Shown: piece by piece, positions 45,261 to 55,209 of the stretch
How positions within the stretch are numbered: position 1 is the stretch's first letter
How the letters are laid out: every line of letters starts with the position of its first letter
From: Acanthosepion lycidas
Lineage: Eukaryota > Mollusca > Cephalopoda > Sepiida > Sepiidae
Assembly (NCBI GenBank): GCA_963932145.1
Contig: OZ010595.1
Location: 77,514,252 to 77,578,251 of the forward strand
Reading direction: 5' to 3'
Length of the DNA stretch: 64,000 bases
Program-made: the position numbers and the translations under genes
Notes under the pieces: generated by a model
The model's database searches: none
The model's input: the letters and a program-made list of their open reading frames with translations, nothing else
What the model was told of the DNA's origin: nothing

Positions 45261-45640
45261 AGTGGTTCGATTAGATCAAATAAAGCCGCAAGGAGGGGAA
45301 GGATGATGACTTTTATTTGGACATTCCCAGATATGATTTGATGAAACATGGCCCTACAGAATTGAAGACAAAAATGACATGTTGCGAATGATCAGCAGAG
45401 ATTCCAAATTGTTTGACGAAAACGTAACAATACAGCAGGAAAAAAATCAAGAACTCCAAGAGAAGAGGAGAAAAAGTCACTATGTCAGGGGAGGTTGATT
45501 GATACGTATTCTACTGTTTATCAATCTTTGCAGGTTATTTAAAGCTAGGAAATCTTTTTCAGATTGTAATACATGTCTTGCTAATTAACGCATAGTTGGG
45601 AGGAGAATAGGTGGATTCATCTTTCCCAAAGTTATTTACG
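45261..45640. other. No gene recognised
   Basis: No domain or clear repeat. Confidence 0.4.
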
Positions 45641-46300
45641 CGTAAGTGAATATAACGAACCCAACTGGAATTGGAATTCAACTTTCTGATTAACAATTTG
45701 TAGCCATTATCTATTACACCATCTTCAAATCAAAGCTTACAGCACCTGATATTCCAAAGCGGTCAACCATCTAGGAAGATTTGGCTGCCAATCTATCTAG
45801 AGATGGTAACCTGAAAAAAAAAAAAAACAACAAAAAAAAAAAAAAACATAGAAAAGATGAAGCCATCTCTTCTCTTCCGAACTATGGGCAGATTGGACCT
45901 TATCGTCTTGGTTTGTAACTCCTCTAGAAGAAGGGTAACTCTGAATTCAAAACTGGCTGCTGTACCGTTCTTCGGATTCGGAACTTTCTAGAAATAGTAG
46001 CCCGATTAAAAAAAAGAAACAAAAAAAAAAAAACATCGGTCAGCAGCCAGGGTCTCTCGTGTTGATACATATCAATGCAAAATGACTGAAATCACGTGGG
46101 TTGAGCAATCTGTCGCAAGCGGTGAACACAGGTCGATGTACACTGAATACAGCAGGAATTTCGTATTTAAAGGTTTCACGACACGACTTCAACTAACCGC
46201 GAATTCACCCAACCTCGGATTTAACTAACAAAAGATTCAAACAACAGCGGATTCATCCAACCGTGGATTCATCCACCAATGGATTCAGCGTTTCTTAACT
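45640..46300. mobile_element. Dispersed block 'B' with 16 bp minisatellite, copy 1
   Basis: SINE-like text (ATGAAGCCATCTCTTCTCTT, TCTAGAAGAAGGGTAACTCT) is followed by poly-A-rich DNA, then ATCGGTCAGCAGCCAGGGTC, and at 46185-46290 about seven 16 bp units of the GCGGATTCAACCAACC type. The whole block is repeated in the same order and orientation at 49.9-50.5 kb. Confidence 0.85.
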
Positions 46301-46984
46301 TAGGTGTTTCAACGTGATGTGGCCCTAAGCCTAAGTAGAGAGAGGGAAAGCAAATAAATCATAAAAAACCGGAACAATGCGTAGATGCATAAAATATACA
46401 AAGAGGTTATAAACCCATATTTCATGGAGATGTAGAAATCGTATTTTTATGTGATAGGTTTTCTGATTTACATTTCAGAGGAAGTAGACAATATAAAATA
46501 CTGCTTTGAAGCAATAACAACAGCATTAATCTAGATCAGGTTAGCGGATGTACTAAGTGCCTTAGAAATAAAACTGAATACACTTTAACATCTTGCAAAC
46601 GTCTGTGTTCACGTAAGTCTCATATAAATGAAGCACGGACGTAAGTGTAAAGAAGGAACAGATTTTCAAAATTTTGACGTTGGCGGTTACCTTTGAATTT
46701 TAAATAGACGTGCTGGGATGATTATTCTTTTTGCGGAAAAATCCACTCGACACGTCCTTATTTCAACCACCTCTTTCATTAAATATTCATGCAATTTTAT
46801 CCCATTCGTTAATTTACGGTGCGAGTATTCTGGGTCAATACGTTACGGAAAATTATTTAAAACATAAGAAAATCAACCATTTTGTTATTCCAAACACCTT
46901 GTCTCTTTGAAAATGAAATTTATTTTTTCTTTTAAACAATTTTATTGCTTTGTTTATTTTATTTTAGTTCATGACAGCTTATAA
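46301..46984. other. No gene recognised
   Basis: Unassigned AT-rich sequence. Confidence 0.4.
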
Positions 46985-47107
46985 AAATTAAAATTGTCGT
47001 TTCAATTTTCTGTAACGTGATTAGCTTGATTTGTTTCTTTAGTGGCATAACAACTCCTTATGTGTCATTTAATATAGAAATTTAATTTCCTTGAAAGCTT
47101 TGATATA

Positions 47108-47938
47108 CATGGTGCGATGAGTAAATCGTCGCCTATTTTATATTTTTAATTCCATGCGCGTTGCTTGTTTTTGATTTTGCCCACTGAACAGTATAGTTGG
47201 GCAAGAAAGTGAGAACAAGAGCACCATGACGCATGATGCCCCGCTTGGCATTCGCGCCAAAAGTTCCAATACGAACATTTCAGTGGGTGTCAATCTGAGA
47301 AGAGTGCAGAAGATTCGGAAACAGCCAGATGAGTCTAATGGTGATTACGAAGGCACTGCAGCTCGGAAAACTCACTGTCATAATTCTGATAAGAAAAGAA
47401 CTCCCGAATTTGTTGGCAAAGGATCAAGAGCCTTTGGGAGGTAGTGCTGCCCTATTTCAAGAGGATGGCTAGTGGAAAAAAATTGTCTGGCAACAGGACT
47501 GTTCACCATGCCACACAAGCAGAACAACACAGTCATGGCCGTCGGACAATTTCTGCGACCACATCACCCCTTACATCTGGCCATGTTACTCCCCTGGCTG
47601 TAACCCCTTGATTATCATATGTGGGGCTCAGTTGAGTGTGAGCCAACAAAACTTATTGTAACATCAGAGATGAACAGGCAAGGATGAAGACAAGGATTAT
47701 GGAAGCATTTACCAACTTAAACAAGGAGATTATCCAGAAGAGTTGCAGGAGATTCCGTAGTCGTCTGGAGGTCGAGATGAAGTCAAAGGCGTTTTTATTG
47801 AATAAATTCACTCGTTCGTATTACAAGATATTTTGTGTAATTATGATAAACATCATCTGTTAAAATGAGATGTCAGTGTTGTTTTCATTTTTGCGTAATT
47901 TAGATGAAAATTTATCCATGGCATCCTGTATGTTATTC
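47108..47938 (+). mobile_element. Internally deleted mariner element
   Basis: Ends CATGGTGCGATGAGTAAATC and, inverted, CAGGATGCCATGGATAAATT, with TA on both sides (47106-47107, 47939-47940). It is 831 bp long against about 1.3 kb for a full mariner. Its coding traces are listed separately. The same family is at 53548-54400. Confidence 0.9.
47226..47830 (+). pseudogene. Mariner transposase remnant
   Basis: N-terminal part: GIRAKSSNTNISVGVNLRRV, QKIRKQPDESNGDYEGTAAR and KKRTPEFVGK, the DNA-binding domain. The part with the first two catalytic aspartates is missing. The C-terminal part reads FLRPHHPLHLAM-like text, then the PPNSPDLNPLDYYVWG region in decayed form, and FTNLNKEIIQKSCRRFRSRL. It is frameshifted and lacks the DD(34)D residues. 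Confidence 0.85.
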
Positions 47939-48109
47939 TACATTCACAGTTGAATACATGGTAGATAATACACCGTTTTTGTGCATATGCATGTTTGTGT
48001 GATCATAATTACTAGAGGTGGTGATATGTGCATTTTATGTGGAAGTTATATTTTGGAATAAAGCTCGAGTTCCTTAAATTCTGGTATATTATATTAACGA
48101 ATTCCAGGA

Positions 48110-48500
48110 AGAGTTCTTTCATGTTCGTTATTTGGTTGATATTGTTTAGCGGCATATCAACACCTCTATGGGTTATTTAATGCCAAAAATATAATTGACG
48201 TTCTAATTGTCTGTAATTTGATTGATTTGTTTGTTTAACAGCACATCAACTCCTTATGGGTCATTTAATGCCGAAATTATTTTTTGTGGGGTGGAGAGCT
48301 TTGAAGTAATAAAAATATGTGTTATTCTGCTTTCGCAGTTGAATACATGATAAATGATACTACGCTTTTGTGCATATGCATGTTTGTGCTGATATAATTA
48401 ATAGATGCGGTGATATGTGTATTTTATGTTGTAGTTTTCTTGAAGTTATATTTGAAAATAAAGTTTGATTTCTTTAAGAAATTATAGTATATTATATGTA
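48110..48500. repeat. Dispersed repeat 'D', copy 2
   Basis: TTAGCGGCATATCAACACC and TTAACAGCACATCAACTCC show that the first ~90 bp are duplicated. The rest follows as in the other copies (CTTTTGTGCATATGCATGTT, GGTGATATGTGTATTTTATG). It ends in AT-rich DNA. Confidence 0.8.
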
Positions 48501-48603
48501 TTGGTCATTCTACTATAAATATGGATTGTTGGTAATTTTTTGTTGTGGCCTGTTTAGGGGCCAGAAAGAAAGACACGGAAGACGAAGGTAGGTTGAAAAA
48601 GTA

Positions 48604-48694
48604 TTAGGTTGGTGCAAAAATAATGACGTAATAATACGTTAAAAAATACGTCAAAAAACGACATTATTACGTCATTATTTTTGCACCAACCTAA
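48604..48694. mobile_element. Mariner-type MITE
   Basis: Inverted repeat with TTAGGTTGGTGCAAAAATAA and TGACGTAATAA arms, flanked by TA (48602-48603, 48695-48696). Confidence 0.95.
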
Positions 48695-48730
48695 TATATT
48701 GAAGATATATACAAAACAATCGTGTTAGTA

Positions 48731-48831
48731 TTAGGTTGGTGCAAAATAATGACGTAATAATGTCGTTTCTTGACGTTAAAAAATACGTCAAAAAACGACA
48801 TTATTACGTCATTATTTTTGCACCAACCTAA
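48731..48831. mobile_element. Mariner-type MITE
   Basis: The same family as the copy 37 bp upstream, with ends TTAGGTTGGTGCAAAATAAT and a full complement, flanked by TA (48729-48730, 48832-48833). The arms pair almost perfectly (one base lost in the A run), suggesting a young copy. Confidence 0.95.
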
Positions 48832-48833
48832 TA

Positions 48834-49095
48834 ATAAATGGATTAGCACTGCGTCGACTACTGTACTCCACTTCACACTATCTCTATCCGACTCTCGCAG
48901 TTTGTATTTATGAGAGGAGGAGGAAGAGTTCATTCTACAGTAGGAGGGTTTAGCACAACATTTTTAATATAAAAATATATATTGATGGTATTTTTACTAT
49001 GAAAATGTATTTTTATATTTTCATAGTGTTTTTTTTGGTGGGGGGGATTCACTATTTGTTCATAGTTAAGACCCTAACAGGTGCAACCACACTGG
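48834..49095. other. No gene recognised
   Basis: A minus-strand frame here runs through the MITE and is not a gene. A G-run (GGTGGGGGGG) occurs near 49038. Confidence 0.4.
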
Positions 49096-49099
49096 ATCA

Positions 49100-49215
49100 G
49101 GGTGAACAACGACAATTATGAGTTGGTTCCACGCTCCTCAAAACCTCCAATCAACCGAACGGGGGCCTTGCTGCCGGATGTAGTTTATCGTCTAACCCAG
49201 GATTAAACTTGATTC
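49100..49215 (+). repeat. Relative of the 17.5 kb repeat
   Basis: Shares CACGCTCCTCAAAA, CCTTGCTG and GTAGTTTATCGTCTAACCCA with 17495-17700 (opposite strand). Confidence 0.6.
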
Positions 49216-49369
49216 GATAATGGTGTTATATTATATCATTGAAATATAATAGTATCTTTTCTTTTTATCAAAACATTCGTGTCCAGAAATAAACTCAGAC
49301 ATTTAAACTTGAGTGGTAGAAAGATTCCTCGAATCTACAGTAATTCACTAAAGAGCCTCTTTAGGGTCT

Positions 49370-49670
49370 GTACAAGAGTAATGGATATCGGCTCGTAATA
49401 AGAACACGGAGAACCGAGTTCGAATCCCAGTAGTGTTCGTTAGATTGCCTTACGCACAAGTACCCTTGTGAAAGGTATGGATACATCTCTGGGTTGAATC
49501 CATTATGGACAGTAGGGCAGACTGTTATTTTTTAGCCATGGTTGGCGACCAGTCTACCGCAGAAAGAAATGATAACCTACTGCGGGAAAAATCTTCTGCC
49601 TCTTCAATCATGTATCAAAAGATACATGATCGCCCAAGCGTGTATCACGTGTGGTACTTAATAACTGACT
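49370..49670 (+). mobile_element. tRNA-headed SINE (family B)
   Basis: B box GAGTTCGAATCCCAG, then TTACGCACAAGTACCCTTGT, GGTATGGATACATCTC and AACCTACTGCGGG. Relatives at 49.95, 51.0, 45.65, 55.56 and 61.8 kb share the ACAAGTACCCTTGTGAAAGG phrase in various states. Confidence 0.75.
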
Positions 49671-49929
49671 GACTGATAGTTGTAACCCTTCTTTTGGATT
49701 TCCAACATGTCTAATCTCGATTACAGTGAGGATTTTTTTGTCTTTTTTTGGCAACGAACTCCAATTAAATATTTTGATAACACAACAAGGATCATTTTGA
49801 AATATTCAAGTAGCTCGTTATGTCGGTGTCATCAGGTAAGTAAAGTAATAAGTAGTAAAAGCGATTGAAGATCACTAAGGAAGTTAACCAGCGGCGACAA
49901 CATGACTAGAAACAGTAGATAAACACTTG

Positions 49930-50560
49930 TCTGATGGCAATAAGTAGATTTGGGTAAGTCACTCGGATAGAGGAAATGACATGCCGAGTTCGAATTCCAG
50001 GCGAATTCGTTACGTCCCCTTTCGCATAAATAAACAAAGAAAAGATGAATCCATCTCTTCTCTCCCGGGCGGATTGGACCATATCGTCTTCGTTTGTAAC
50101 TTGTCTAGAAGAAGGGCAACTCTGAATTGGCTGCTGTACTAATAAACGTTCTTCGGATTTGGCTGGCAAACTTTCTAGAAATGGTAGACCGATAAAAAAA
50201 TAAAATAAAATAAAAAAAACATCGGTCAGCAGCCTGGGTCACTCGTGTTGGTACATATCAATGCAAAATGACCGAAATCACGTGAGTTGAACAATCTGTC
50301 GCAAGCGGTGAGAGTGGCTTCACAGGTTAACAATATATTTCGGTGAACACTGAATAAAGCAGGAATTTCGTATCTACAGGTTTCACGACTGCGGGTTCAG
50401 CTAACCGCGGATTCAACCAACCGCGGATTTAACTAACAGTAGATTCAAACAAGAGCGGATTCATCCAACCGTGGATTCATCCAACCGCGAATTCATTCAA
50501 CAGCGGATTCAGTCAACCGCGGATTCAAAATATTCGAAAAAAAAAAATTTATGTACAGTT
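49930..50560. mobile_element. Family B SINE plus 16 bp minisatellite, copy 2
   Basis: B-box-like GAGTTCGAATTCCAGG, then the block duplicated at 45.64 kb. From 50391 to about 50530 there are at least eight 16 bp units (GCGGATTCAACCAACC type), ending in CCGCGGATTCAAAATATTCG and a run of A. Confidence 0.85.
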
Positions 50561-50984
50561 TCAAAAACCAAGACTAGAATTTTCATTTGAAATGAGCTCT
50601 ATGTTAAATCGACGTGCATAAAATGATGCGTTGGTATGTTCTGCTGTAGAGGGCCACCGTTTTACAGATCGTCAATATTTAAATATTTATTTTAATTCTA
50701 TTAAATGGTTGTATTTATGTATGCAAATACTACACAGGTCTTAGAAATACATCGGTTTGTGTTCAGGCGGGCGGCTAACCCACTGGGAGCGGTGGATTTA
50801 AGGCTTTTGATAAGATATCTGTCTATGAGAAGGAAGACTGATATAACAACCATCTCAGTGCTAATACGGATATCTCGCATAGGCGTGTCTCTGATATTTT
50901 TTAGTAGTGTCCGTGTGAGTCGTTGCGGTGTTGTGAAAACTGTAACCCCCATAATCACACCACAGGCACTGCTCAACACTTAAC
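50561..50984. other. No gene recognised
   Basis: Overlapping 92-codon frames lie on both strands (50701-50983). Neither has a domain. Confidence 0.4.
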
Positions 50985-51290
50985 GGGTGTGCGGGTTGTG
51001 TATGGGCTAGCAATGCGGAATGAGAAATCGTAGAGCAGAGTTCAAATTCCATTTGTTTGTTATATTCACTTTCATACAAATATCCTTGAAAAAGTATGAA
51101 TGCATCTTTTCTCCTCTCAGCTATGGGTTAAATAGCAGAACAGATTGGGCACGTCCATCTCGGTTGGCACCCGATCTAGGAGAAGGAAAAACTCTGAATT
51201 TCTACAACCGGTTAGATGGAAAACATGTCAGCCATCTTCAGTCGACAACTCTTGTAAATTCTGTAGACTCCCCTGGCACTCACGACTTTT
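50985..51290 (+). mobile_element. SINE-like copy (family B)
   Basis: A head-like GGGCTAGCAATGCGG is followed by GAGTTCAAATTCCATTTG (B-box-like), then ACAAATATCCTTGAAAAAGT, CATCTTTTCTCCTCTCAGC and GGCACCCGATCTAGGAGAAG. Confidence 0.65.
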
Positions 51291-51475
51291 ATTGAAAGCA
51301 AGAGGGAGGGAGGAGGAAACATCGATTAACCTACCTAGAGAGCTTGTGCAAATGGATGGCAGAAGATAGAGGACTGAGAATAATAATAAGCAGGCAAACA
51401 TTATTTAGGTATACAAAGGATAGTGAGTAATGGATGGCCATGATCGCCCACGTCCTGAAGGGATACACACATACA
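51291..51475 (+). pseudogene. RTE-like LINE extreme 3' end
   Basis: Text equivalent to TYLxSLCKWMAE (LPRELVQMDGRR in another frame), a degraded RQ.L..T.D, then ATGATCGCCCACGTCCTGAA, the family terminus. Confidence 0.7.
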
Positions 51476-51809
51476 AAAATAATTATTTGGTTGTTTTTTT
51501 GTTTAGCGGCATCGATAACTAAATATTTTTGTACGCAGTTTTATTTTATTTTTTATAAAGGTAATACTGGTTTTATTGATACAAATCTTACTTATTAACC
51601 CATAGCTAGGGAGAGAAGAGGTGGATGATTGCTTAGTTGTAACGTATACTGTAAGCAGCATATTGAATACTTATTGTTACGCCCCTTTTTGGCGTAGATG
51701 GTTATATCTCACCACAGCTTCCGTTTGTTTAATATCTGCAAATTGTAAATTGGCAGGATTGTTTTTGAGATAGTGGGGTGTTTTCAGGTTCTGAATTCAG
51801 AGTTGTCCC
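51476..51809. other. No gene recognised
   Basis: Unassigned, AT-rich. Confidence 0.4.
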
Positions 51810-52800
51810 CCTAGAATAGTTATCCCTGCGGCTCGATAGTCCAGTCTTCTTCTGAAACATCGTCGCTGATGTCTAGAATAGTTATCCCTGGGGCTCGATA
51901 GACCAGTCTTCTTATCTCATGGCCGAGACGATGGTAGTGTAGACATGAGGGACGATGATGCATCCAGCCGCCGCCGCCAACCAGATCTGTTTTCTGTCGC
52001 ATGAGACAGCGTCGGACTGTCGATTCTGGTCCATTCTTTGATACTGTCAATCCATCTTTCGAACTGCCTCTGCCTACATCTACCCGCTTCCAAGGTATCT
52101 TGGAGGACCGTCTTGGGTAGAGTATTGTGGCATATGACATGTCTAAGCCACAACAACTTTCTCCTCTTTACTGTTGCTAAGAAGGGCTCATGGGGTCAGC
52201 CAGTTTTGTTACTTGGCCCTGTACAATGTCATTTGTCTTATGTTCTCTCCAGGACATTCCGAGAAGGCGTATGAATCATTTCGTTTCAAATGCTTGGACT
52301 CTCTTGGTGGTTTCTGCTATCAGAATCCAGCTTTCACATCAATAGAGCAACGTGGACAGGGATTTGTAGAGCTTCATCTTGGTTGGAAAGCTGTCGTTTT
52401 TGCTTTTCCAAATCTTACTGAGTTTTGCCATTGCCGATGGTGCCATAAACATTCTGGTCTTGATCTCTGTTGTAGAGGGTAACGCCAAGTCATTTAAAGG
52501 TGTCCATTTCTTCTACTGGTTCATCGTTCATAAAGATCTGGGCCCTGATGTTGGTTGTACCGTTGATCAGGACTTTATCCTTCTCAGTGTTCACTTCCCG
52601 TCCATACTCTTCTGCTCTGTCTGTCAATTTGTTGGTGGGACCCTGAAATTCGGAGTTGCTGACGTCCAACAAATCAATGTCATCAGTGAAGCGTAAGTTG
52701 TTCATGCTTCTTCTTGCTATGGATATAGTAAACTGAATGTCTTGTATTTAGCTTAAACAATGTTGGGGAAGGCAAACAGGCAACACGGATGACAATTGTA
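51810..52800 (-). pseudogene. LINE reverse transcriptase, motif C to C-terminus (third LINE type)
   Basis: Minus strand in order: LPSPTLFKLNTRHSVYYIHS, NNLRFTDDIDLLDVSNSEFQ, LTDRAEEYGREVNTEKDKV, FMNDEPVEEMDTFK, then MLWLRHVICHNTLPKTVLQD, TLEAGRCRQRQFERWIDSI, KEWTRIDSPTLSHATEN. This is an RTE/Jockey-style RT with the FADDIDL box altered to FTDDIDL. The C-terminal module (GHVxRHDSLxKTILQGTLEGGRRRGRQRKxWxDNIKEWT) follows. The 180 or so residues between are broken. Confidence 0.9.
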
Positions 52801-53095
52801 GTTTTGAAAATTTTTTTAAGGCAATTCACCCCAAGCAAGGCGGGAGTCCCACTCTCACGCAAGGGGTAACAGGGGATTGAGGACAAGGGTAAAGAGGCGT
52901 GTTTGAGGAAAGGATACAGAAAAGGACGAGGAACAAACTTAGGGTGTCAGATGTCGATTGACATTACATTTGAATGTTTGAAGATTATAGTCATCGGGGA
53001 AGTAAGTAAGAGGAAGGGAGTTCCATAGACTGGAAGACCCATATTATATTGGATACCCGTATTTGAAATCGACGCCTCATTTTTATTTTAAACAA
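52801..53095. repeat. Inserted non-LINE segment between two LINE copies
   Basis: Begins CAATTCACCCCAAGCAAGGC, a phrase also near 37922. It ends with CCCGTATTTGAAATCGACGC, related to 2615-2640. No coding content. Confidence 0.5.
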
Positions 53096-53099
53096 TATG

Positions 53100-53545
53100 C
53101 ATTACGTCTCTCAGTTCATGAAGATTTGGGCCCTGATTTTGATTGTACTGTTGTACTTTTCTCAGTGCTCACTTCCGTTCCATAGGCTCCTGTTCTGTCA
53201 ATCTGTTGGCGAGACTCTACAATTCGGAGTTGCTGCTACCTAACAAAACAATGTCATCAGCGAAGCGTAAGTAATTAAGGATTCTCCCTTTTATGGATAT
53301 AGTGAACTGAATGTATTGAAGGGTTTTTCGCATGATGGTTCTCAAGAAAGAGATTGAACAATGTTGGGGAACGCAAACAGCCCTGACGGCGCTAACTGTG
53401 GTCTTGAAATAGTCACCCACCTGACTGTTAACGAAGACTGCACTGCTGGGGGTCTTATACAGTGCCTCGCTGTTTTGGATAAGACCCTCCTCAAAGCCGC
53501 ATTATCCTGTGAAGTCTATCGTGAAATATTAGCACGGCATACATA
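53100..53545 (-). pseudogene. Second copy of the same LINE RT segment
   Basis: Minus strand: VGDYFKTTVSAVRAVCVPQH (the VRQGC motif region, decayed), FTISIKGRILNYLRFADDIV, LLGSSNSEL. Here the catalytic FADD box is intact. It overlaps in content with the 51.8-52.8 kb copy, so these are separate insertions or a duplication. Confidence 0.85.
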
Positions 53546-53547
53546 TA

Positions 53548-54400
53548 AAGTGTGCGATGAATAAATTGTCGTCTAAATTATGCAAAAATAAAAATAACAC
53601 TGACATCGTATTTCAACAGATATATGGACCAGAATTGCACAAAAATAACCTAAAATATTAAAGAGTAAATTTATTTAATAAAATCGCCATTGATGTCAAC
53701 CAAGGCCGGTTGAAACTAATGAATCTCCTTCAAATCTTCTGAATTGTCTCCTTGTTTAAGTTGGTGAATGCTGCTTTCAGTTTCATCTTTGGTGCTACAA
53801 GGAGTTTTCTTAGTCTCTCGCTCAACTATGCCCCACACATAATAATCAAGGGGGCTGCAGTTTGGGGAGTTAGGTGGCCAGATGTAAGTGGTGATACGGT
53901 CGCAGAAATTTTCACAGCCATGACCGAGTTCTCCTGTTTGTGTGGCATGGTGCTGAGACCTTTGGCCAGACATAGGTTCCTCCAGCAACCGCCCTCTTGA
54001 TCCAGGGCACCGCTAACTTCTCAAGACACTTGATATAGCCCTATGTGTTGAGTCTAGGCTCTCAACAACAAATTCGGAAATTCTTTTCTTAGAACAATCA
54101 GAGTAAGTTTTTCGAGCTGCTGTACCTTCTTAATCACCATTAGACTCATCGAACTCTTTCCGAATCCCCTGCACTATCCTCACATTGACACCCAAAGACT
54201 CTGAAATGTTCGTACTGAAACTTCCGGCGCGAATACCAGCATGCCGTTTCCAAATTTCTCGTGGAGTGAATTGCTCTTTTTCTCACAGATGGTTCCCAAC
54301 TAATCCTACAATACTGTACAGTTGTTAAAATCGAAAACAAACAACGCGCATGCACAAAATTAAAGCTATAAAATGTCGACAATTTACCCATCGCCCTCTG
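53548..54400 (-). mobile_element. Internally deleted mariner element
   Basis: The right end on the minus strand is CAGAGGGCGATGGGTAAATT at 54400. The other end is AAGTGTGCGATGAATAAATT at 53548. TA is on both sides (53546-53547, 54401-54402). It is 853 bp long and 75-80% similar by eye to the 47.1 kb element, in opposite orientation. Confidence 0.9.
53680..54330 (-). pseudogene. Mariner transposase remnant
   Basis: Minus strand: GIRAGSFSTNISESLGVNV-like N-terminal part in shifted frames, RIVQGIRKEFDESNGD, then after a deletion the C-terminal part ITTYIWPPNSPNCSPLDYYV, WGIVERETKKTPCSTKDETE and SSIHQLKQGDN. The third catalytic Asp (SPD) is replaced by Asn-Cys. The region with the first two aspartates is absent. 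Confidence 0.9.
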
Positions 54401-54518
54401 TAGATGTGTGGATGTAGTAATTGTACAGCATTAGTATTTCAATAAATTAATAACTATTAAACTTTTTTTTCAAATAATTCTTTTCACTATTCTTCTGCAT
54501 TAAAGAAATGTTCCTTTT

Positions 54519-54970
54519 ATGGCGTCCCATCTGAAAGCGTTCGACGAAAACATCGAATATTATTTTCCATCACTGAGTACAGAAAAATATGATTGGATTC
54601 AAAATCCATTGATAAATGTTCCTTTTAATATTGGAATTCTGTTATGTGAAGAAGAAGAATTAATCACCATTTGTACTGATCGGGGGCTTAAAATAAAACA
54701 TTCGACGACATCCATTGATACATTTTAGATTTCAATACAAAAGGAATATCCGACATTAACTAAAATGGCTTTATCGGTTTTTTGCAATTTTCTACTTCTT
54801 ATTTGTGTGAATTAGGCTTGTCAACTTTAAATAACATGAAAAAAAAAAAAAAAACGAGAAATGCTATGCTCAACTGAAGAAGAAATAAGGGTCTTTTAAT
54901 CTTCGACCAAACATTGAAGAAATAGCGAAAAACAACAAGCACAGGTTTCACATTAAATAATCTGCACAAA
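54519..54970 (+). pseudogene. hAT transposase C-terminal remnant (SCAND3/ZBED-like)
   Basis: Opens MASHLKAFDENIEYYFPSL, then KYDWIQNPLINVPF, CEEEELITICTDRGLKIKHS and a stop at 54726. A shifted continuation reads ISIQKEYPTLTKMALSVF, then NLRPNIEEIAKNNKHRFHI near the end. This is the C-terminal dimerisation part of hAT transposases as found in SCAND3/ZBED-type proteins (HLxxLxxxFxxYFP...WIRNPF...EEEELIxLxxDxxLxxxFxxxSLxxFWxSVxxEYPxLxxxA). It has one stop, a poly-A-rich break and one shift. Confidence 0.85.
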
Positions 54971-55209
54971 TAGTTGAATAGAAACATTGAAATAAACGAA
55001 GTTCATATTTGTGTGAGGATTTAAAAAAAAAGCCATGGTTTTCATAATATTTAACTAAGTACTCTTTAAAAATGTGTCGTGATATTTTCATTTGTTTTTA
55101 GGTGTGCCACTGCTTATAAAGTTTGAGAAACATGAGCTATAGTGACTCCATTATCAATATTTTTTAAAACTTCTCTCATCTTGGCAGACTGCTTCATATA
55201 CATTTTCTT

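Larger units (their letters stand above)
46985..48095. repeat. Dispersed repeat 'D', copy 1, split by a mariner
   Basis: The left part (TAGTGGCATAACAACTCCTTA ... GAAAGCTTTGATA) and right part (TGTTATTCTACATTCACAGT ... TTTTGTGCATATGCATG) are contiguous in copies at 48110-48500 and 59125-59405. The mariner at 47108-47938 lies between. Confidence 0.8.

Noticed and set aside
50701-50983. Two overlapping 92-codon frames on opposite strands
   Set aside because: No domain, no homologous copy in the window, and mirror-frame openness is expected by chance when one strand lacks TTA/CTA/TCA codons.
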